From Psychrosphaera algicola (GTDB lineage Bacteria; Pseudomonadota; Gammaproteobacteria; Enterobacterales; Alteromonadaceae): a stretch of 64,000 nucleotides of DNA. A program made the translations under genes and the position numbers. Below the pieces are notes generated by a model, which made no database searches, was not told the DNA's origin, and saw nothing but the letters and a program-made list of their open reading frames with translations. The stretch spans positions 744,001 to 808,000 of the forward strand of contig NZ_JAQOMS010000002.1 in NCBI RefSeq assembly GCF_028401425.1, given 5' to 3'. The first letter of the stretch is position 1. Each line of letters begins with the position of its first letter. This document shows positions 44,442-54,386 of the stretch, one piece after another.

Positions 44442-45251
44442 TTAACGTATTTTACTATTTTGAAATGGAATTGCTTTGCCTTTTGCTCTGGCAACTGCGA
44501 TTCTTTGATTTCGCTTCGTTAGCACGCGAACTTGCAACAATGATTCGGACGCCAACATAGCACGCTCTGAACGATGCCACTTGGTTGTATAAAGTCGCTT
44601 AATTGCACTTATCGCATCAGGCGAACGATTCATTAACCTATTTGCAAAGTCTCGACAGCTTTGATTTAAGTCATTTGTCACGTCCGTTATAATTCCTAAT
44701 TCTTTCGCTTTTGAGGCGTCAAACTCTTCTGCCGTCATCGCAAGTTTCATTGCTTGATCCATAGGTAACAAGTAACTTAACGCTTTATTTCCTCCCATAT
44801 CAGGAATTAATCCCCAATGATTTTCCATGATGCTGAAACTGGCAGTATGTTCGGCAATTCTAAAGTCGCCACCCAATGCGATCTGTAATCCTCCGCCCCA
44901 GCATCGTCCACTTATCGCCATAATCACAGGAACGGCGAGACCTCGCCATTTGGTCGACACACGCTGAGCCAAGTTTGAATTACCAGGTAACCATTTAAAT
45001 AGTAAACGAATGCCACTCATCGGTTTTTTAATAATTGAACCGACGTCTAAACCAGTACAAAAATCAGGGCCTTCGCCTTTTACAACAACACAACGAACAT
45101 CATGATTAGATTTAATTAACTTAATCGTTTTATCAAGAGCTTTGAACATCTCCATATCGAGTGCATTTAACTTTTCTGGCCGGTTAAGAGTCACCCAGGC
45201 GATGCCATCGTCATCGATGTTAAGTAAAATTCTGTTTTGGATATTTTTCAT
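44442..45251 (-). CDS. Crotonase/enoyl-CoA hydratase-family protein
   Basis: 269 aa. The N-terminal WVTLNRPEKLNALDMEM, the oxyanion motif FCTGLDVGSI near residue 63, GRCWGGGLQIALGGDFRI near residue 114 and MENHWGLIPDMGGN near residue 140 identify a crotonase-fold enzyme. The position of the usual hydratase Glu before GLIPD carries Asn-His-Trp, so hydratase, isomerase or other CoA activity cannot be decided from sequence. It is monocistronic and not next to the other fatty-acid or valine genes. The frame is intact. Confidence 0.8.
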   Translation of the reverse strand: MKNIQNRILLNIDDDGIAWVTLNRPEKLNALDMEMFKALDKTIKLIKSNHDVRCVVVKGEGPDFCTGLDVGSIIKKPMSGIRLLFKWLPGNSNLAQRVSTKWRGLAVPVIMAISGRCWGGGLQIALGGDFRIAEHTASFSIMENHWGLIPDMGGNKALSYLLPMDQAMKLAMTAEEFDASKAKELGIITDVTNDLNQSCRDFANRLMNRSPDAISAIKRLYTTKWHRSERAMLASESLLQVRVLTKRNQRIAVARAKGKAIPFQNSKIR

Positions 45252-45392
45252 ATAGTTTAATCAGCTTTTCATCTGGTCTGACAAGATGCCATAAATTCAC
45301 TAAAATTGCACTGTTCTTTGATGGCAATCAGTTACATAGCAATCAGTTCTATTTTTATTTTATAAGTGAGCAAATAGCCAAATAAACTAGCC

Positions 45393-45751
45393 TTAAATAA
45401 CAAAAAGCCAAATCGCAAATGGCCAGCAAGTTATGCCGATGACTCTAAAGTAAGGTCTGAATTTATCGGCAGACCAATTCGCAAACGCTCTGTGTCGTTT
45501 TTCGCCAATCATAAAAAGACCAATACCTACCCCGATAAAACCAAAGGCAATTAGATTGATAATTAGTGGCGAAGTGGTTTTAACAGAATCACTCAAAAAG
45601 AGTAATCCAGCAATGAGTCGCGCCACAATTTCAAAAGGATGGAAGTAACGCCATTGGGAAAATGAAATTATTTTTATTGAAAATGCGTGTGGCGCATACG
45701 CCATATAAACACAAAACATCAAAAAAGACCGGCAAATAAGTCGACAAACAT
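45393..45751 (-). CDS. Small membrane protein (one frame break)
   Basis: About 119 aa if the T run (plus-strand A run) at 45721-45726 is one base longer, which adds MFVDLFAGLFL before MFCVYMAYAP. ATG 45751 has GAGGG upstream. Three to four hydrophobic helices are likely: ARLIAGLLFLS, IINLIAFGFIGVGIGLFMIG and VIGITCWPFAIWLFV. The family was not recognised. It is separated from the XRE gene by 120 bases and may be independent of it. Confidence 0.55.
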
Positions 45752-45871
45752 TGAACAGCCCTCTTAGTAATTTAATATTAAGTTACGCTATTTATTTCGA
45801 CTTTAAAAATAAAAAAGTCGGACAATATTACTTAAAATATCTTGCCCGACTTAATTCAACATTTATTCGAT

Positions 45872-46063
45872 TTAGTCTGACTCAAAAATATCTTCTATTT
45901 TTAATGAGAACAACTTAGCCGCTTTGAAGGCAAGTGGTAAACTTGGATCAAATTTACCTTTTTCAATTGCGTTAATGGTTTGCCTTGATACTTCTAATCG
46001 TTCAGCCAAGTCGGCCTGCGTCCAATCTCGTTCTGCTCTCAATACTTTTAGTTTATTTTTCAT
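45872..46063 (-). CDS. Small XRE-family transcriptional regulator
   Basis: 63 aa, a single Cro/CI-type helix-turn-helix: LRAERDWTQADLAERLEVSRQTINAIEKGK (helices about residues 14-38), then the common FDPSLPLAFKAAKLFSLKIEDIFE tail. It overlaps the upstream membrane-protein gene by four bases, so they form an operon. Such short regulators often repress the operon that encodes them. A palindromic candidate operator lies upstream at 46489-46544. Confidence 0.85.
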   Translation of the reverse strand: MKNKLKVLRAERDWTQADLAERLEVSRQTINAIEKGKFDPSLPLAFKAAKLFSLKIEDIFESD

Positions 46064-46474
46064 TGGTACTTCCTTAAACCAATTATTGTGCTGACCAAAT
46101 ACGTTATACCGATGAGCATAACCAAATGCGATATCTCAGCGTCTGACTCGATGACATTAGCGATATCCAAATTTGAATAGGCTAAACCAAATACAAGACC
46201 CACTCCAAGCGCAATTGCCATGGCGTTAAGTTGTACCTTTTGCTGCATCTCATCCAGACCAGCCAGATGTTTTTTATTAGCCCAAATCATGCCAATACCA
46301 ACAAGTAAGTTAATTGCCACAGATATTGAACTCATTGTTGTATTGCCATCCCAGATAAACACCGGACCAAAACTAGCAATCGCCATTGTGATTAACTAAG
46401 GCAAACGTCCAAGCTGCTAGTCGCTTTGTATTGTTAATATTTTGCTGTTTCCAATTATTGTTTTGTTCACTCAT
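46060..46474 (-). CDS. Small membrane protein paired with XRE regulator (one frame break)
   Basis: About 137 aa after repair. The start at ATG 46474 has GGAG eight bases upstream and the soluble N-terminus MSEQNNNWKQQNINNTKRL. A frame change near 46387-46396 (one base in excess, or two missing) leads into four hydrophobic helices (FALV..MAIASFGPVFIW, SSISVAINLLVGIGMIWA, AMAIALGVGLVFGLAYS, HLVMLIGITYLVSTIIGL) with HLAGLDEMQQKVQL between the second and third. I recognise the arrangement with a tiny XRE gene but not the function. Confidence 0.6.
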
Positions 46475-46488
46475 TTGTAATCTCCGCT

Positions 46489-46544
46489 TGTCATAAAGTA
46501 AAACACACTTTACATAAAGTAACAGCAAAACAACTAAAGTCAAG
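46489..46544 (-). promoter_or_regulatory. Candidate promoter and operator of the membrane protein/XRE operon
   Basis: On the minus strand TTGACT (46543-46538) could be a -35 element. The -10 region overlaps two interleaved palindromes, ACTTT-atgt-AAAGT-like and AAAGT/ACTTT arms in ATAAAGTAAAACACACTTTA. This overlap is what an autorepressor operator would look like. No exact transcription start can be given. Confidence 0.4.
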
Positions 46545-46851
46545 TATACTTAACAAAAAGATTGGTATTGATTACTTATTGTTGAATAAAATTAAAGGTC
46601 AAACAACGCAACCAGACATTATTTTCTCATAGTAATTTAGCCATTTGACACCCAAATGGATAAATTAAACTCCGCTGTAGCGGTGAAAAGCAGTAGGTGA
46701 AGTAGAATGTAATTTAAACATAATGTCGTAAATTAAATGGCCTGAGGACGCCAGCACATAGTTTACGAAATGAAATATAAAAATATGGCCCATAGAACCA
46801 GAAGACCGGCCACTGGCAGGCAGTGACCAACCATTTTTAAATGATGCGAAG
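46545..46851. other. Gap between the XRE operon and the xylose transporter
   Basis: No gene is seen. A possible weak terminator for the transporter lies at 46809-46829 (minus strand GGTCACTG / CAGTGGCC, loop CCTGC), followed by only a partial T tract. Confidence 0.35.
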
Positions 46852-48432
46852 TTAACCTTGGTTAAATTCCACTTCCAGTTGTTCTAATGTTTTTCCTTTG
46901 GTCTCTGGGAAGAGTTTAACAACAAAGATTAAGCTGAGTAACGCAAATAATCCGTAGAGTAAAAAGGTCATTGAAGCACCTAAAGACTCAAGCTCTATGG
47001 GGAATACTAAAGTAACGACAAAGCTAACAACACTGTTTATCACACTGACAAACGAAATCGCCACGCCACGTAAGTGATTTGGAAATATCTCAGAAAACAA
47101 CACCCACATCACTGGCCCTAAAGAGAATGCAAAAGAAGCGACAAACGCTAATATACCAAATAAGACCAATCCAGCATTCATGTCTGTTGAGACAGCAAGT
47201 AACTCACTTTGTAATTTGTTATACGTATTGTCATCCAAGTATTGCTTAATTTGTTGTTTAAAAACCACATCAGATTCAAATGTGATATCAACAACATTTC
47301 TCAAATCGACTAGTTGCGCCTGTGGTAACTCATTATGAGTGGTAACAACCTGTTGGTAGTCGATTGCAGATAGTTTATAGGTCGCTTGATTAAAACCATA
47401 CGAACACAACGTCATCGACACGAATACGCCAGCAAGGCCAATAATTAACAAAGGTTTACGGCCCAGTTTGTCGATAAAATACATTGCCAATACGGTAAAG
47501 ACGACATTTATTAACCCAACAAATATTGCCTGAGCAAACGCAGCATCTGTGCCGACACCGCTCTGTTCAAATATGCTCGGGGCGTAAAAGAATATCGCAT
47601 TAATCCCTGTTATTTGCTGTGCGATACCAACAATAAGTCCGATGCTCAAAGCTAATCTCAATTTAGAGCTAAACAAGGATTGTAAACTTGTTAGCAGACC
47701 GGTGGACTTTTCCTTTGCTGAATCTTCAATCTGGCCAATCTCTAACTCTATTTCAGCGACCGAGTTTTTATCTCGTAATGTCGTCAGTACGTGTTTTGCG
47801 TCATCTTTATTATTTTTTAACAACAACCATCGTGGGCTTTTTGGGATCAAATACAATAGTCCTAGCCAAATTATCGCAGGTATAATTTCTAGCCCTAACA
47901 TCCAGCGCCAGATATTGTCCTGCAGTCCAATCATCTCAGTAAATGTAGAAGTAGTTTGACTCGCTTGAAACAAGTAGTAATTGGCAAAATAAGCTGCAGA
48001 GAAACCAATAACGATATTGAGTTGGTTCACAGAAACCATCTTACCTCGCTTAGCGGCAGGTGAAATCTCGGCGATATACATAGGAGCAACCATTAGGGAA
48101 CAGAAAGCTAACCCCCCAACAAATCGGGCAATGACCAACATCCAATAACTAGTCGCCAATGCAGAAAAAACAGCGGATACTAAATAGAGCAAGGCAATAA
48201 CTCGAAGCAAATTTCGTCGGCCAAACTTATCGGCCAGGGGACCCGCGACTAATATTGCCGCTGTAGCGCCTAATGTTGGAGCACTAACAACAAACCCGAG
48301 TTCAATTGGAGAGAGATTAAACTCTTCAACAATATATTGGATTGCGCCTGATATTACAGAGGCGTCAAAACCAAAAATAAACCCACCTAATGACACACAG
48401 ATTGTGTAAAACATGACTCGTGATATTGGCAT
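46852..48432 (-). CDS. Sugar porter MFS transporter, probable xylose:H+ symporter
   Basis: 526 aa, major facilitator superfamily sugar-porter type with about 12 membrane helices. Signatures: GFDASVISGA in helix 1, DKFGRRN between helices 2 and 3, PKSPRWLL near residue 198, QQITGINAIFFYAPSIF in helix 7, DKLGRKPLL and the C-terminal PETKGKTLEQLE. An unusually long loop of about 60 residues separates helices 9 and 10 (about residues 355-410). Context with xylA and xylB indicates xylose uptake. It is transcribed after xylA but beyond a terminator, so it may have its own promoter. The frame is intact. Confidence 0.88.
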   Translation of the reverse strand: MPISRVMFYTICVSLGGFIFGFDASVISGAIQYIVEEFNLSPIELGFVVSAPTLGATAAILVAGPLADKFGRRNLLRVIALLYLVSAVFSALATSYWMLVIARFVGGLAFCSLMVAPMYIAEISPAAKRGKMVSVNQLNIVIGFSAAYFANYYLFQASQTTSTFTEMIGLQDNIWRWMLGLEIIPAIIWLGLLYLIPKSPRWLLLKNNKDDAKHVLTTLRDKNSVAEIELEIGQIEDSAKEKSTGLLTSLQSLFSSKLRLALSIGLIVGIAQQITGINAIFFYAPSIFEQSGVGTDAAFAQAIFVGLINVVFTVLAMYFIDKLGRKPLLIIGLAGVFVSMTLCSYGFNQATYKLSAIDYQQVVTTHNELPQAQLVDLRNVVDITFESDVVFKQQIKQYLDDNTYNKLQSELLAVSTDMNAGLVLFGILAFVASFAFSLGPVMWVLFSEIFPNHLRGVAISFVSVINSVVSFVVTLVFPIELESLGASMTFLLYGLFALLSLIFVVKLFPETKGKTLEQLEVEFNQG

Positions 48433-48597
48433 TTTTTATTATTCTCTGTTGTTTATATTAGCCACGCCAACAAGAATGTAAGCGCTATCATTTATTCATT
48501 ATGAACTAAATAGAATTGAATAAAAACCGCTATTATTAAAGTTGAGAAAAATAATTAAAAGTTAAATTTTGCAGAAGATAGAAGAAGTCTGAAAATT

Positions 48598-48624
48598 GAA
48601 TGCCAGCAAGTGTTGCTGGCATTC
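48598..48624 (-). terminator. Terminator downstream of xylA
   Basis: Stem GAATGCCAGCAA / TTGCTGGCATTC-like with a short loop, followed on the minus strand by AATTTTC. It lies 18 bases after the xylA stop. Confidence 0.75.
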
Positions 48625-48641
48625 GAAGACAAATCATTTGA

Positions 48642-49961
48642 TTAACCGAATAGTACTCGGTTCACTTGATTTTCTAATAGTTCTTGCTTGCCACTTTGAT
48701 GGCGAGGAGAAAGATTATTAGTCACTGTATGGTTTGCCAACGATTCTAACGTGAAGTCACCAGACGTAATGCCTTTACCTAAATCACCGCTCCACCCTTT
48801 ATAGCGATTCGCAACCGCTTCAGACAGGAAGTTCTTTTCTAACATTTGAGCACCTTTTTTCAGGGCTAATGCAAGGTGATCCATGCCACCAATATGACCA
48901 ATAAACAAGTCACTTGGGTCGCTAGATTGACGACGTAGTTTAGTATCAAACAAGAAACCACCCGTTTTAAAGCCACCCGCTTTCAAAATGTCACACATAA
49001 CCATAGTTAATTCTGGTACGTCTATAGGGAACTGATCAGTATCCCAACCATTTTGAGCATCTCCGCGGTTAGCATCGATAGAACCAAATAAACCTAATGA
49101 AATTGCCGTTGCGATTTCATGCTGGAATGAGTGCCCTGCTAACGTCGCATGATTTACTTCAATGTTAACTTTAATTTCATCTTCCAAACCAAACTGTTTT
49201 AAGAAACCATAAACGGTTGCAGTATCATAATCATACTGATGTTTAGTAGGTTCTTGTGGTTTTGGTTCAATAAGTAATGTGCCTTTAAAGCCAATCTTAT
49301 GCTTGTGCTCAACAACCATTTGCATGAAACGACCCATTTGTTCACGCTCTTGACGTAAATCAGTATTAAGTAACGTTTCGTAACCTTCACGACCGCCCCA
49401 CAATACGTAGTTTGAACCGCCAAGACGTTTAGTCGCGTTCATCGCATTGCAAACTTGCGTTGCTGCATAAGCAAAAACTTCTGGGTTTGGATTAGTTGAT
49501 GCACCAGCGGCATAACGTGCGTTACTAAACGCATTTGCCGTGCCCCACAATAACTTCATGCCAGTTTCTTCTTGTTTTTGTTCAAGAACGTCTGTCATTT
49601 CTGCAAAGTTATTAACATATTCTTTAATACTATTTCCTTCTGGAGCAACATCAATGTCGTGGAAACTATAATACGGCACACCTAATTTTGAGAAAAACTC
49701 AAATGCGACATCCGCTTTTTCTTTTGCTCGGGTCATAGCGTCACCAGCTTGTAACCAAGGACGATTGAACGTGCCTTGACCAAAAACGTCCGCGCCGTCC
49801 CAACAAAAGTTATGCCAATAACATGCACCAAATCTTAGATGTTCTGCCATTGTTTTACCCAAGATAACTTCTTCGGCATTGTAATGATGGAACGCGAGTG
49901 GATTATCACTGTCAGTACCTTCAAACTTTATTTTTTCGATATCTTTGAAATATTGAGTCAT
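48642..49961 (-). CDS. xylA: Xylose isomerase
   Basis: 439 aa, full length. It converts D-xylose to D-xylulose and needs two divalent metal ions. YYSFHDIDVAPEG near residue 97 carries the catalytic His and Asp, LIEPKPQEPTKHQYDYD near residue 231 the metal-binding Glu, EVNHATLAGHSFQHE near residue 267 further metal ligands, and SIDANRGDAQNGWDTD near residue 291 the Asp ligands. xylB lies about 200 bases upstream on the same strand. An AGGAG-type site precedes the ATG. The frame is intact. Confidence 0.97.
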   Translation of the reverse strand: MTQYFKDIEKIKFEGTDSDNPLAFHHYNAEEVILGKTMAEHLRFGACYWHNFCWDGADVFGQGTFNRPWLQAGDAMTRAKEKADVAFEFFSKLGVPYYSFHDIDVAPEGNSIKEYVNNFAEMTDVLEQKQEETGMKLLWGTANAFSNARYAAGASTNPNPEVFAYAATQVCNAMNATKRLGGSNYVLWGGREGYETLLNTDLRQEREQMGRFMQMVVEHKHKIGFKGTLLIEPKPQEPTKHQYDYDTATVYGFLKQFGLEDEIKVNIEVNHATLAGHSFQHEIATAISLGLFGSIDANRGDAQNGWDTDQFPIDVPELTMVMCDILKAGGFKTGGFLFDTKLRRQSSDPSDLFIGHIGGMDHLALALKKGAQMLEKNFLSEAVANRYKGWSGDLGKGITSGDFTLESLANHTVTNNLSPRHQSGKQELLENQVNRVLFG

Positions 49962-50162
49962 CTAAGACTTCTCCTGCTCATGTGCAAAAAGCACCTTAAC
50001 TTATGATGTCGCCATCATCGCCAAGAAAGTGTGCTTCAACAATTATGTTTTTTAAAAGCGGACTTTCGCTTTTTAGTGGTTTGGTTTTATTTCGTTCTTT
50101 TTCTAGTTTTAATGAATTGAAACCAGATATTTAGGCTAGATTGATTCAGCTAAGGCATAACC

Positions 50163-51658
50163 TCAGTTACTAACCAAGGTTATGATTTTGCTTATTCGAG
50201 GTTTAAAAAGTGGGACTAGCGCGTTATATAATTTTCTAAACTTAACTTGTCGTTGTTTAAAATGTTCATGTTGCGCTAAGTTTGGCTTGTGCAACTCAAC
50301 CATTGGCGGCACAGGGCAGATATCACGGAGTGCTTTATCTGTTTCAACCCCAAGTTGTGCCAAACGTGCAGCACCAAGTGCAGGACCAACTTCGCCACCC
50401 GTTCTAAAGCTCACTGGACGACCTAATACATCAGCTACCATTTGACGCCAGTACGGACTCTTAGCTCCGCCACCAATTAATGTAATATCGTCAGGAATTA
50501 ATCCGGTTGAATGTAACGCGTCTGCACCATCAGCGATTGCAAGCGCGACCCCTTCCAATACGGCATAGGTCATTTCTTCTTGGCTTGTTTCACCTGTTAT
50601 GCCAAAAAGCTTCCCTGTGCATGTGGGTTGTTGTGGGGCGTTCGTTCACCAGCGAGGTAAGGTAAAAATACACATGACGTTGTTTTATCAAACTCAGTTT
50701 TTGCATGTTATCCAACAACTCAACAACTGATTTACGGGCAATATTGTCTGCAAACCACTGCAAACAACTCGCCGCACTTAACGTAACGGACATCAAATGC
50801 CAAGAATTGGGCAATGCGTGACAAAAACTATGTACCGCAGAATCTGCGTTCATGTGGAATCCGTCTGCAGCAGCAAAATAAACGCCAGATGTTCCTAGCG
50901 AAATCATCGCCTGACCATGGGATTGACGATACCAAGTCCAATAGCACCTGCCGCATTGTCACCAGCCCCAGCAACGACAGGGACAGAATTTAATCCCCAA
51001 CGTTTCGCTAATTCAGGATTTAAATGGCCTGTAATTTCACTTCCTTCAAACAATTCCGGCATTTGCGTTTGTGTCAAACCGCAAGCGGCTAACATAGCGT
51101 CATCCCAGCATCGCTTGCCGACATCTAGCCAACAAGTGCCTGCCGAATCTGACATATCACTGGCAAATACGCCGGTTAATAAAAAACGTAAATAGTCTTT
51201 AGGCAAAAGGACTTTTTCGACTTTGGAAAAATTTTCAGGCTCGTGATTTTTAACCCATAATAGTTTTGGCGCGGTGAACCTATAGGCATAACGATATTGC
51301 CGGTTATTTCTCTCGCGTTTGGAACAGTTGCTTCAATATCAAGACACTCCTGTTCACAACGCCCATCATTCCAAAGAATTGCAGGTCTAATTATGTCATT
51401 GTTCTTATCTAACAATGTCGCTCCATGCATTTGTCCAGAAAGTCCAATAGACAAAATATTGCTCAACGATTGCTTTGCAGAAAGTTGATCAAAACAATGT
51501 TCAAGTCCTGTCCACCAATCTGACGGAGCTTGCTCAGACCAAAGGGGTTTTGGTCTTGATACTGAAAATTCACTAGAAGCCGAGTCTACTATTTCGCCTG
51601 CCGTGTTCATTATGACTAATTTGATACTTGACGTACCAAGATCGATTCCCAAAAACAT
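50163..51658 (-). CDS. xylB: Xylulokinase (four frame breaks)
   Basis: FGGY-family sugar kinase that phosphorylates D-xylulose to xylulose 5-phosphate, about 499 aa after repair. The ATP-binding phosphate motif FLGIDLGTSSIK opens the protein, GLSGQMHGA is near residue 77, the catalytic Asp is in VVAGAGDNAAGAIG near residue 235, and TLIGGGAKSPYWRQ lies in the second domain. Breaks, all one base short: TT near 51278-51281, CCC near 50918-50922, an A run near 50699-50703 and a T run near 50607-50613. Repair restores LPYLAGERTPHNNPHAQG and other family sequence. ATG 51658 is the natural start. Divergent from xylR. Confidence 0.88.
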
Positions 51659-51896
51659 ACGTTCGCCTTTTTGATTTTGATGTTTACACTTCTTTGTATA
51701 TCGCAAACACCAATTTAAGTTGCGCCTATGGTTTTAAAATTCGTCTCTTCGCACAATTACGAAATTTCATAAGCACGTTTACATTTTCGCCAAATCGCTT
51801 TATTAACGTTACGAATACCCTTATTGTAAGTTTGACAATAATAAAAAACATAAATCAAACAGGTACGGATTATGATAATTCGTGAGGAGAGCAATC

Positions 51897-53102
51897 ATGT
51901 TTCAATCAAGGCACAGTATTACCTTGTTGTTTAACGCAAATAAAGTGTACGACCGTCAAGTTATTGAAGGTATTGGCCACTATTTACAAACCTCTAAAGT
52001 TGACTGGGATATCTACTTAGAAGAAGACTTTCTAACCCGCCTAGAAAATATCAATGACTGGGCTGGTGACGGAATTATTGCAGATTTTGACGACGCCGAA
52101 ATTCGTACTGCATTAGCTGATTTAACAGTCCCTGTTATCGGTATTGGAGGTTCTTATCAAGATAAAAATGACTATCCTTCTGGCCCCTATGTAGCCACTG
52201 ACAACTTAGCTGTCGTTGACGCAGCGTACAATCACCTCAAACAAAAAGGACTAGAGCAATTTGCATATTATGGATTGCCACATGATAAAGATCACCGTTG
52301 GTCTGAGGAACGAGAAAAAGCAATTTCCGAGTTAACAAAACAAGATGGATATAACTGCCAGGTTTATCTTGGTCACAACACTAGCCCAGATACATGGCAG
52401 TATTCGATGAATCGACTTGCTGATTGGATCCAAAGTTTGCCTAAACCCATTGGTATCGTTGCGGTTACTGATAGCCGTGCTCGTCACTTGTTGCAGGCCT
52501 GTGATCATTTAGGTATCGCAGTACCAGATCAAATATCAATAGTAGGTATCGATAACGACGATATTGCCCGGTACTTAAGTAGGATCAGTTTGAGTTCAGT
52601 AACTCAAGGTTGCTTTGAAATGGGTTATAAAGCCGCTAAGTTTTTACACCGAAAATTAGATGGTATCGAAATTAAAAACAACATTATAAAGGTACCTCCA
52701 ACAGGGGTTGCCGAGCGTCAATCATCAGATTTTAAAGCATTAAATGACCCGCATGTTATTCAAGCGATGCAGTTTATTCGCCAAAACGCTTGTCGCGGTA
52801 TTAAAGTTGATCAGGTCACCGATTACGTTGGGATTTCGAGAAGTAATTTAGAAAATCGATTTGTTGCGGAGCGTGGACACAGCATCCACACTGAGTTACA
52901 CAATGAAAAACTCGCCAGAGCATGTAAAATGTTAAAAGAAACAAGTGTACCAACGAAGGAAGTCGCGTGTATTTGTGGTTACCCATCATTGCAGTATATG
53001 TATGCAATATTTAAAAAGCATTTTGATGTTACCCCAACTCAATTTAGGGATAATCATAATAAAAACAAAGTTGCTTCATTAGCATATGAGCACGAGTTTT
53101 AA
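51897..53102 (+). CDS. xylR: XylR, AraC-type xylose operon regulator
   Basis: About 401 aa. A periplasmic-binding-protein-like sugar domain (ITLLFNANKVYDRQVIEGI at the start, GIVAVTDSRARHLLQACDHLG near residue 190, ISIVGIDNDD near residue 210) is joined to a C-terminal AraC double helix-turn-helix (VDQVTDYVGISRSNLENRF, and VPTKEVACICGYPSLQYMYAIFK). This LacI/AraC hybrid layout is that of E. coli XylR, which activates xyl genes on binding D-xylose. ATG 51897 has GGAGAG upstream. It is divergent from xylB across about 240 bases, where its operators should lie. Confidence 0.92.
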   Translation: MFQSRHSITLLFNANKVYDRQVIEGIGHYLQTSKVDWDIYLEEDFLTRLENINDWAGDGIIADFDDAEIRTALADLTVPVIGIGGSYQDKNDYPSGPYVATDNLAVVDAAYNHLKQKGLEQFAYYGLPHDKDHRWSEEREKAISELTKQDGYNCQVYLGHNTSPDTWQYSMNRLADWIQSLPKPIGIVAVTDSRARHLLQACDHLGIAVPDQISIVGIDNDDIARYLSRISLSSVTQGCFEMGYKAAKFLHRKLDGIEIKNNIIKVPPTGVAERQSSDFKALNDPHVIQAMQFIRQNACRGIKVDQVTDYVGISRSNLENRFVAERGHSIHTELHNEKLARACKMLKETSVPTKEVACICGYPSLQYMYAIFKKHFDVTPTQFRDNHNKNKVASLAYEHEF

Positions 53103-53133
53103 CTTATTCCAAGCACCATTTATAGGCGCCATA

Positions 53134-53168
53134 TTTAGACGCTATTTATTGCATAAATAGCGTCTAAA
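53134..53168. terminator. Bidirectional terminator
   Basis: Perfect inverted repeat TTTAGACGCTATTTAT / ATAAATAGCGTCTAAA with loop TGC, between xylR and the convergent hydrolase gene, whose stop codon lies inside it. Confidence 0.85.
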
Positions 53169-54053
53169 ACTCAAAACCTCGGCTCAATTTAAACAGCTGG
53201 CTGTCAACATTAGCCAAATCTAAAACCACGTCAAAATGATTACGAGACTCGATCTCTAGAACGCTATTTACAATACATTGTTGTTCTAGGTGAGCAGCAA
53301 ACTCCTTCGACTGTCGTTTAAACTCAGACGTTTCATTGTTGCCAAAGGCGATAACAAAAGGGCAATTATTTTTAAACTTAAGTCTAATCGGGCTATAGAC
53401 AGCAATTTGATCCTCAGGAAGACGTAGAACGTCATTAATATCGGTATTTGTAATTGGCTCTATGTCGTAAATACCGCTAATTGCAACAACCCCTTTAACC
53501 AAATTTTTAGGAAGCGAAATTTTGATGTCATTATCCGAACGCCATTTAGGCCAATGAGTCGCACACATCATCGCTGCAATATGTGCTCCACCTGAGCTAC
53601 CTATGAGTACGATCCTTTTTGGATCAAAGCCAAAAGAGGAAGCATTTTCATAAAGATAAGCTATTGCTCGACGATTTTGCTCGATAATTTCAGCCAAATT
53701 AACATCGGGTAGCAGTGCATAGTTAATCACCGCAAAATAGTCGCCATGTTGCTGAAAATTCGTAGCCGCAAACCCAGAGACTGATTTATCTAACTCTTGC
53801 CAAACTCCCCCATGGAGGTAGATATAAAGTGTTTTACTGTTTGTAACATCACAATGCGGCACAAATAAGTCGAGTTTTTCAGCATCTGAAGAACCGTAAG
53901 GCAAGTTTTCTAACACACTTTGTGTTTCCTCGCCCACCAAAGTGCCTGCGCACTTCTTTCCGCGTAGCGGGCTATATACACTTGAATATCTTCAATGCAA
54001 CTACTAGGGGAATACTCTTTTTCTAATTCTAATTTTTCGAGTTTTCTATACAT
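53164..54053 (-). CDS. Alpha/beta hydrolase resembling kynurenine formamidase (one frame break)
   Basis: About 296 aa after repair. ATG 54053 begins MYRKLEKLELEKEYSPSSC, and the Y-S-P-S segment is typical of AFMID-type formamidases. The core has NLPYGSSDAEKLDLFVP, the oxyanion motif YLHGGVWQELDKS near residue 83, the nucleophile motif GSSGGAH near residue 154, Asp in AFGNNETSEF and His in ESRNHFDVV. A base is missing at about 53943-53948 (GG run), joining ARYAERSAQ to LVGEETQSV. Kynurenine formamidase would act right after tryptophan dioxygenase (gene at 40.7 kb), but other esterase roles are possible. Confidence 0.72.
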
Positions 54054-54386
54054 TTGGATACTATATTGACACACATAACATCAAGAAAATCACAACTGAT
54101 AAACAGCTGCAATAATATGCACAAAATCATTCCCCATTTGACGTACGAATTTGTTTACAAACTAAAGCAGATCACATAGAACGGCCTACTTATTGGCATT
54201 GCGCCTTATGTCATGTATTGGAAAAAATACAGCTAATTTACAGATCGATTCTATTTGCCAAAATCGGCAGTTTTACGTTAAGCAAAACTTAATATTGAGG
54301 AAGGTTATTAAATTAATATAGGTTTCATCAGTTTATTTTTAATGGGTATAATGGCGCATTAGCTCCCTGTTACTCATAAGAGATTT
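54054..54386. other. Intergenic region between divergent genes
   Basis: 333 bases, A/T-rich, without a gene. TATAAT at 54347-54352, about 35 bases before the RNA methyltransferase ATG, is a good -10 candidate. A matching -35 is weak. Confidence 0.4.

Noticed and set aside
45872..46474. XRE protein plus small protein as a toxin-antitoxin pair
   Set aside because: The partner is a four-helix membrane protein of ~137 aa without toxin features. The arrangement fits a regulator with its membrane protein better.
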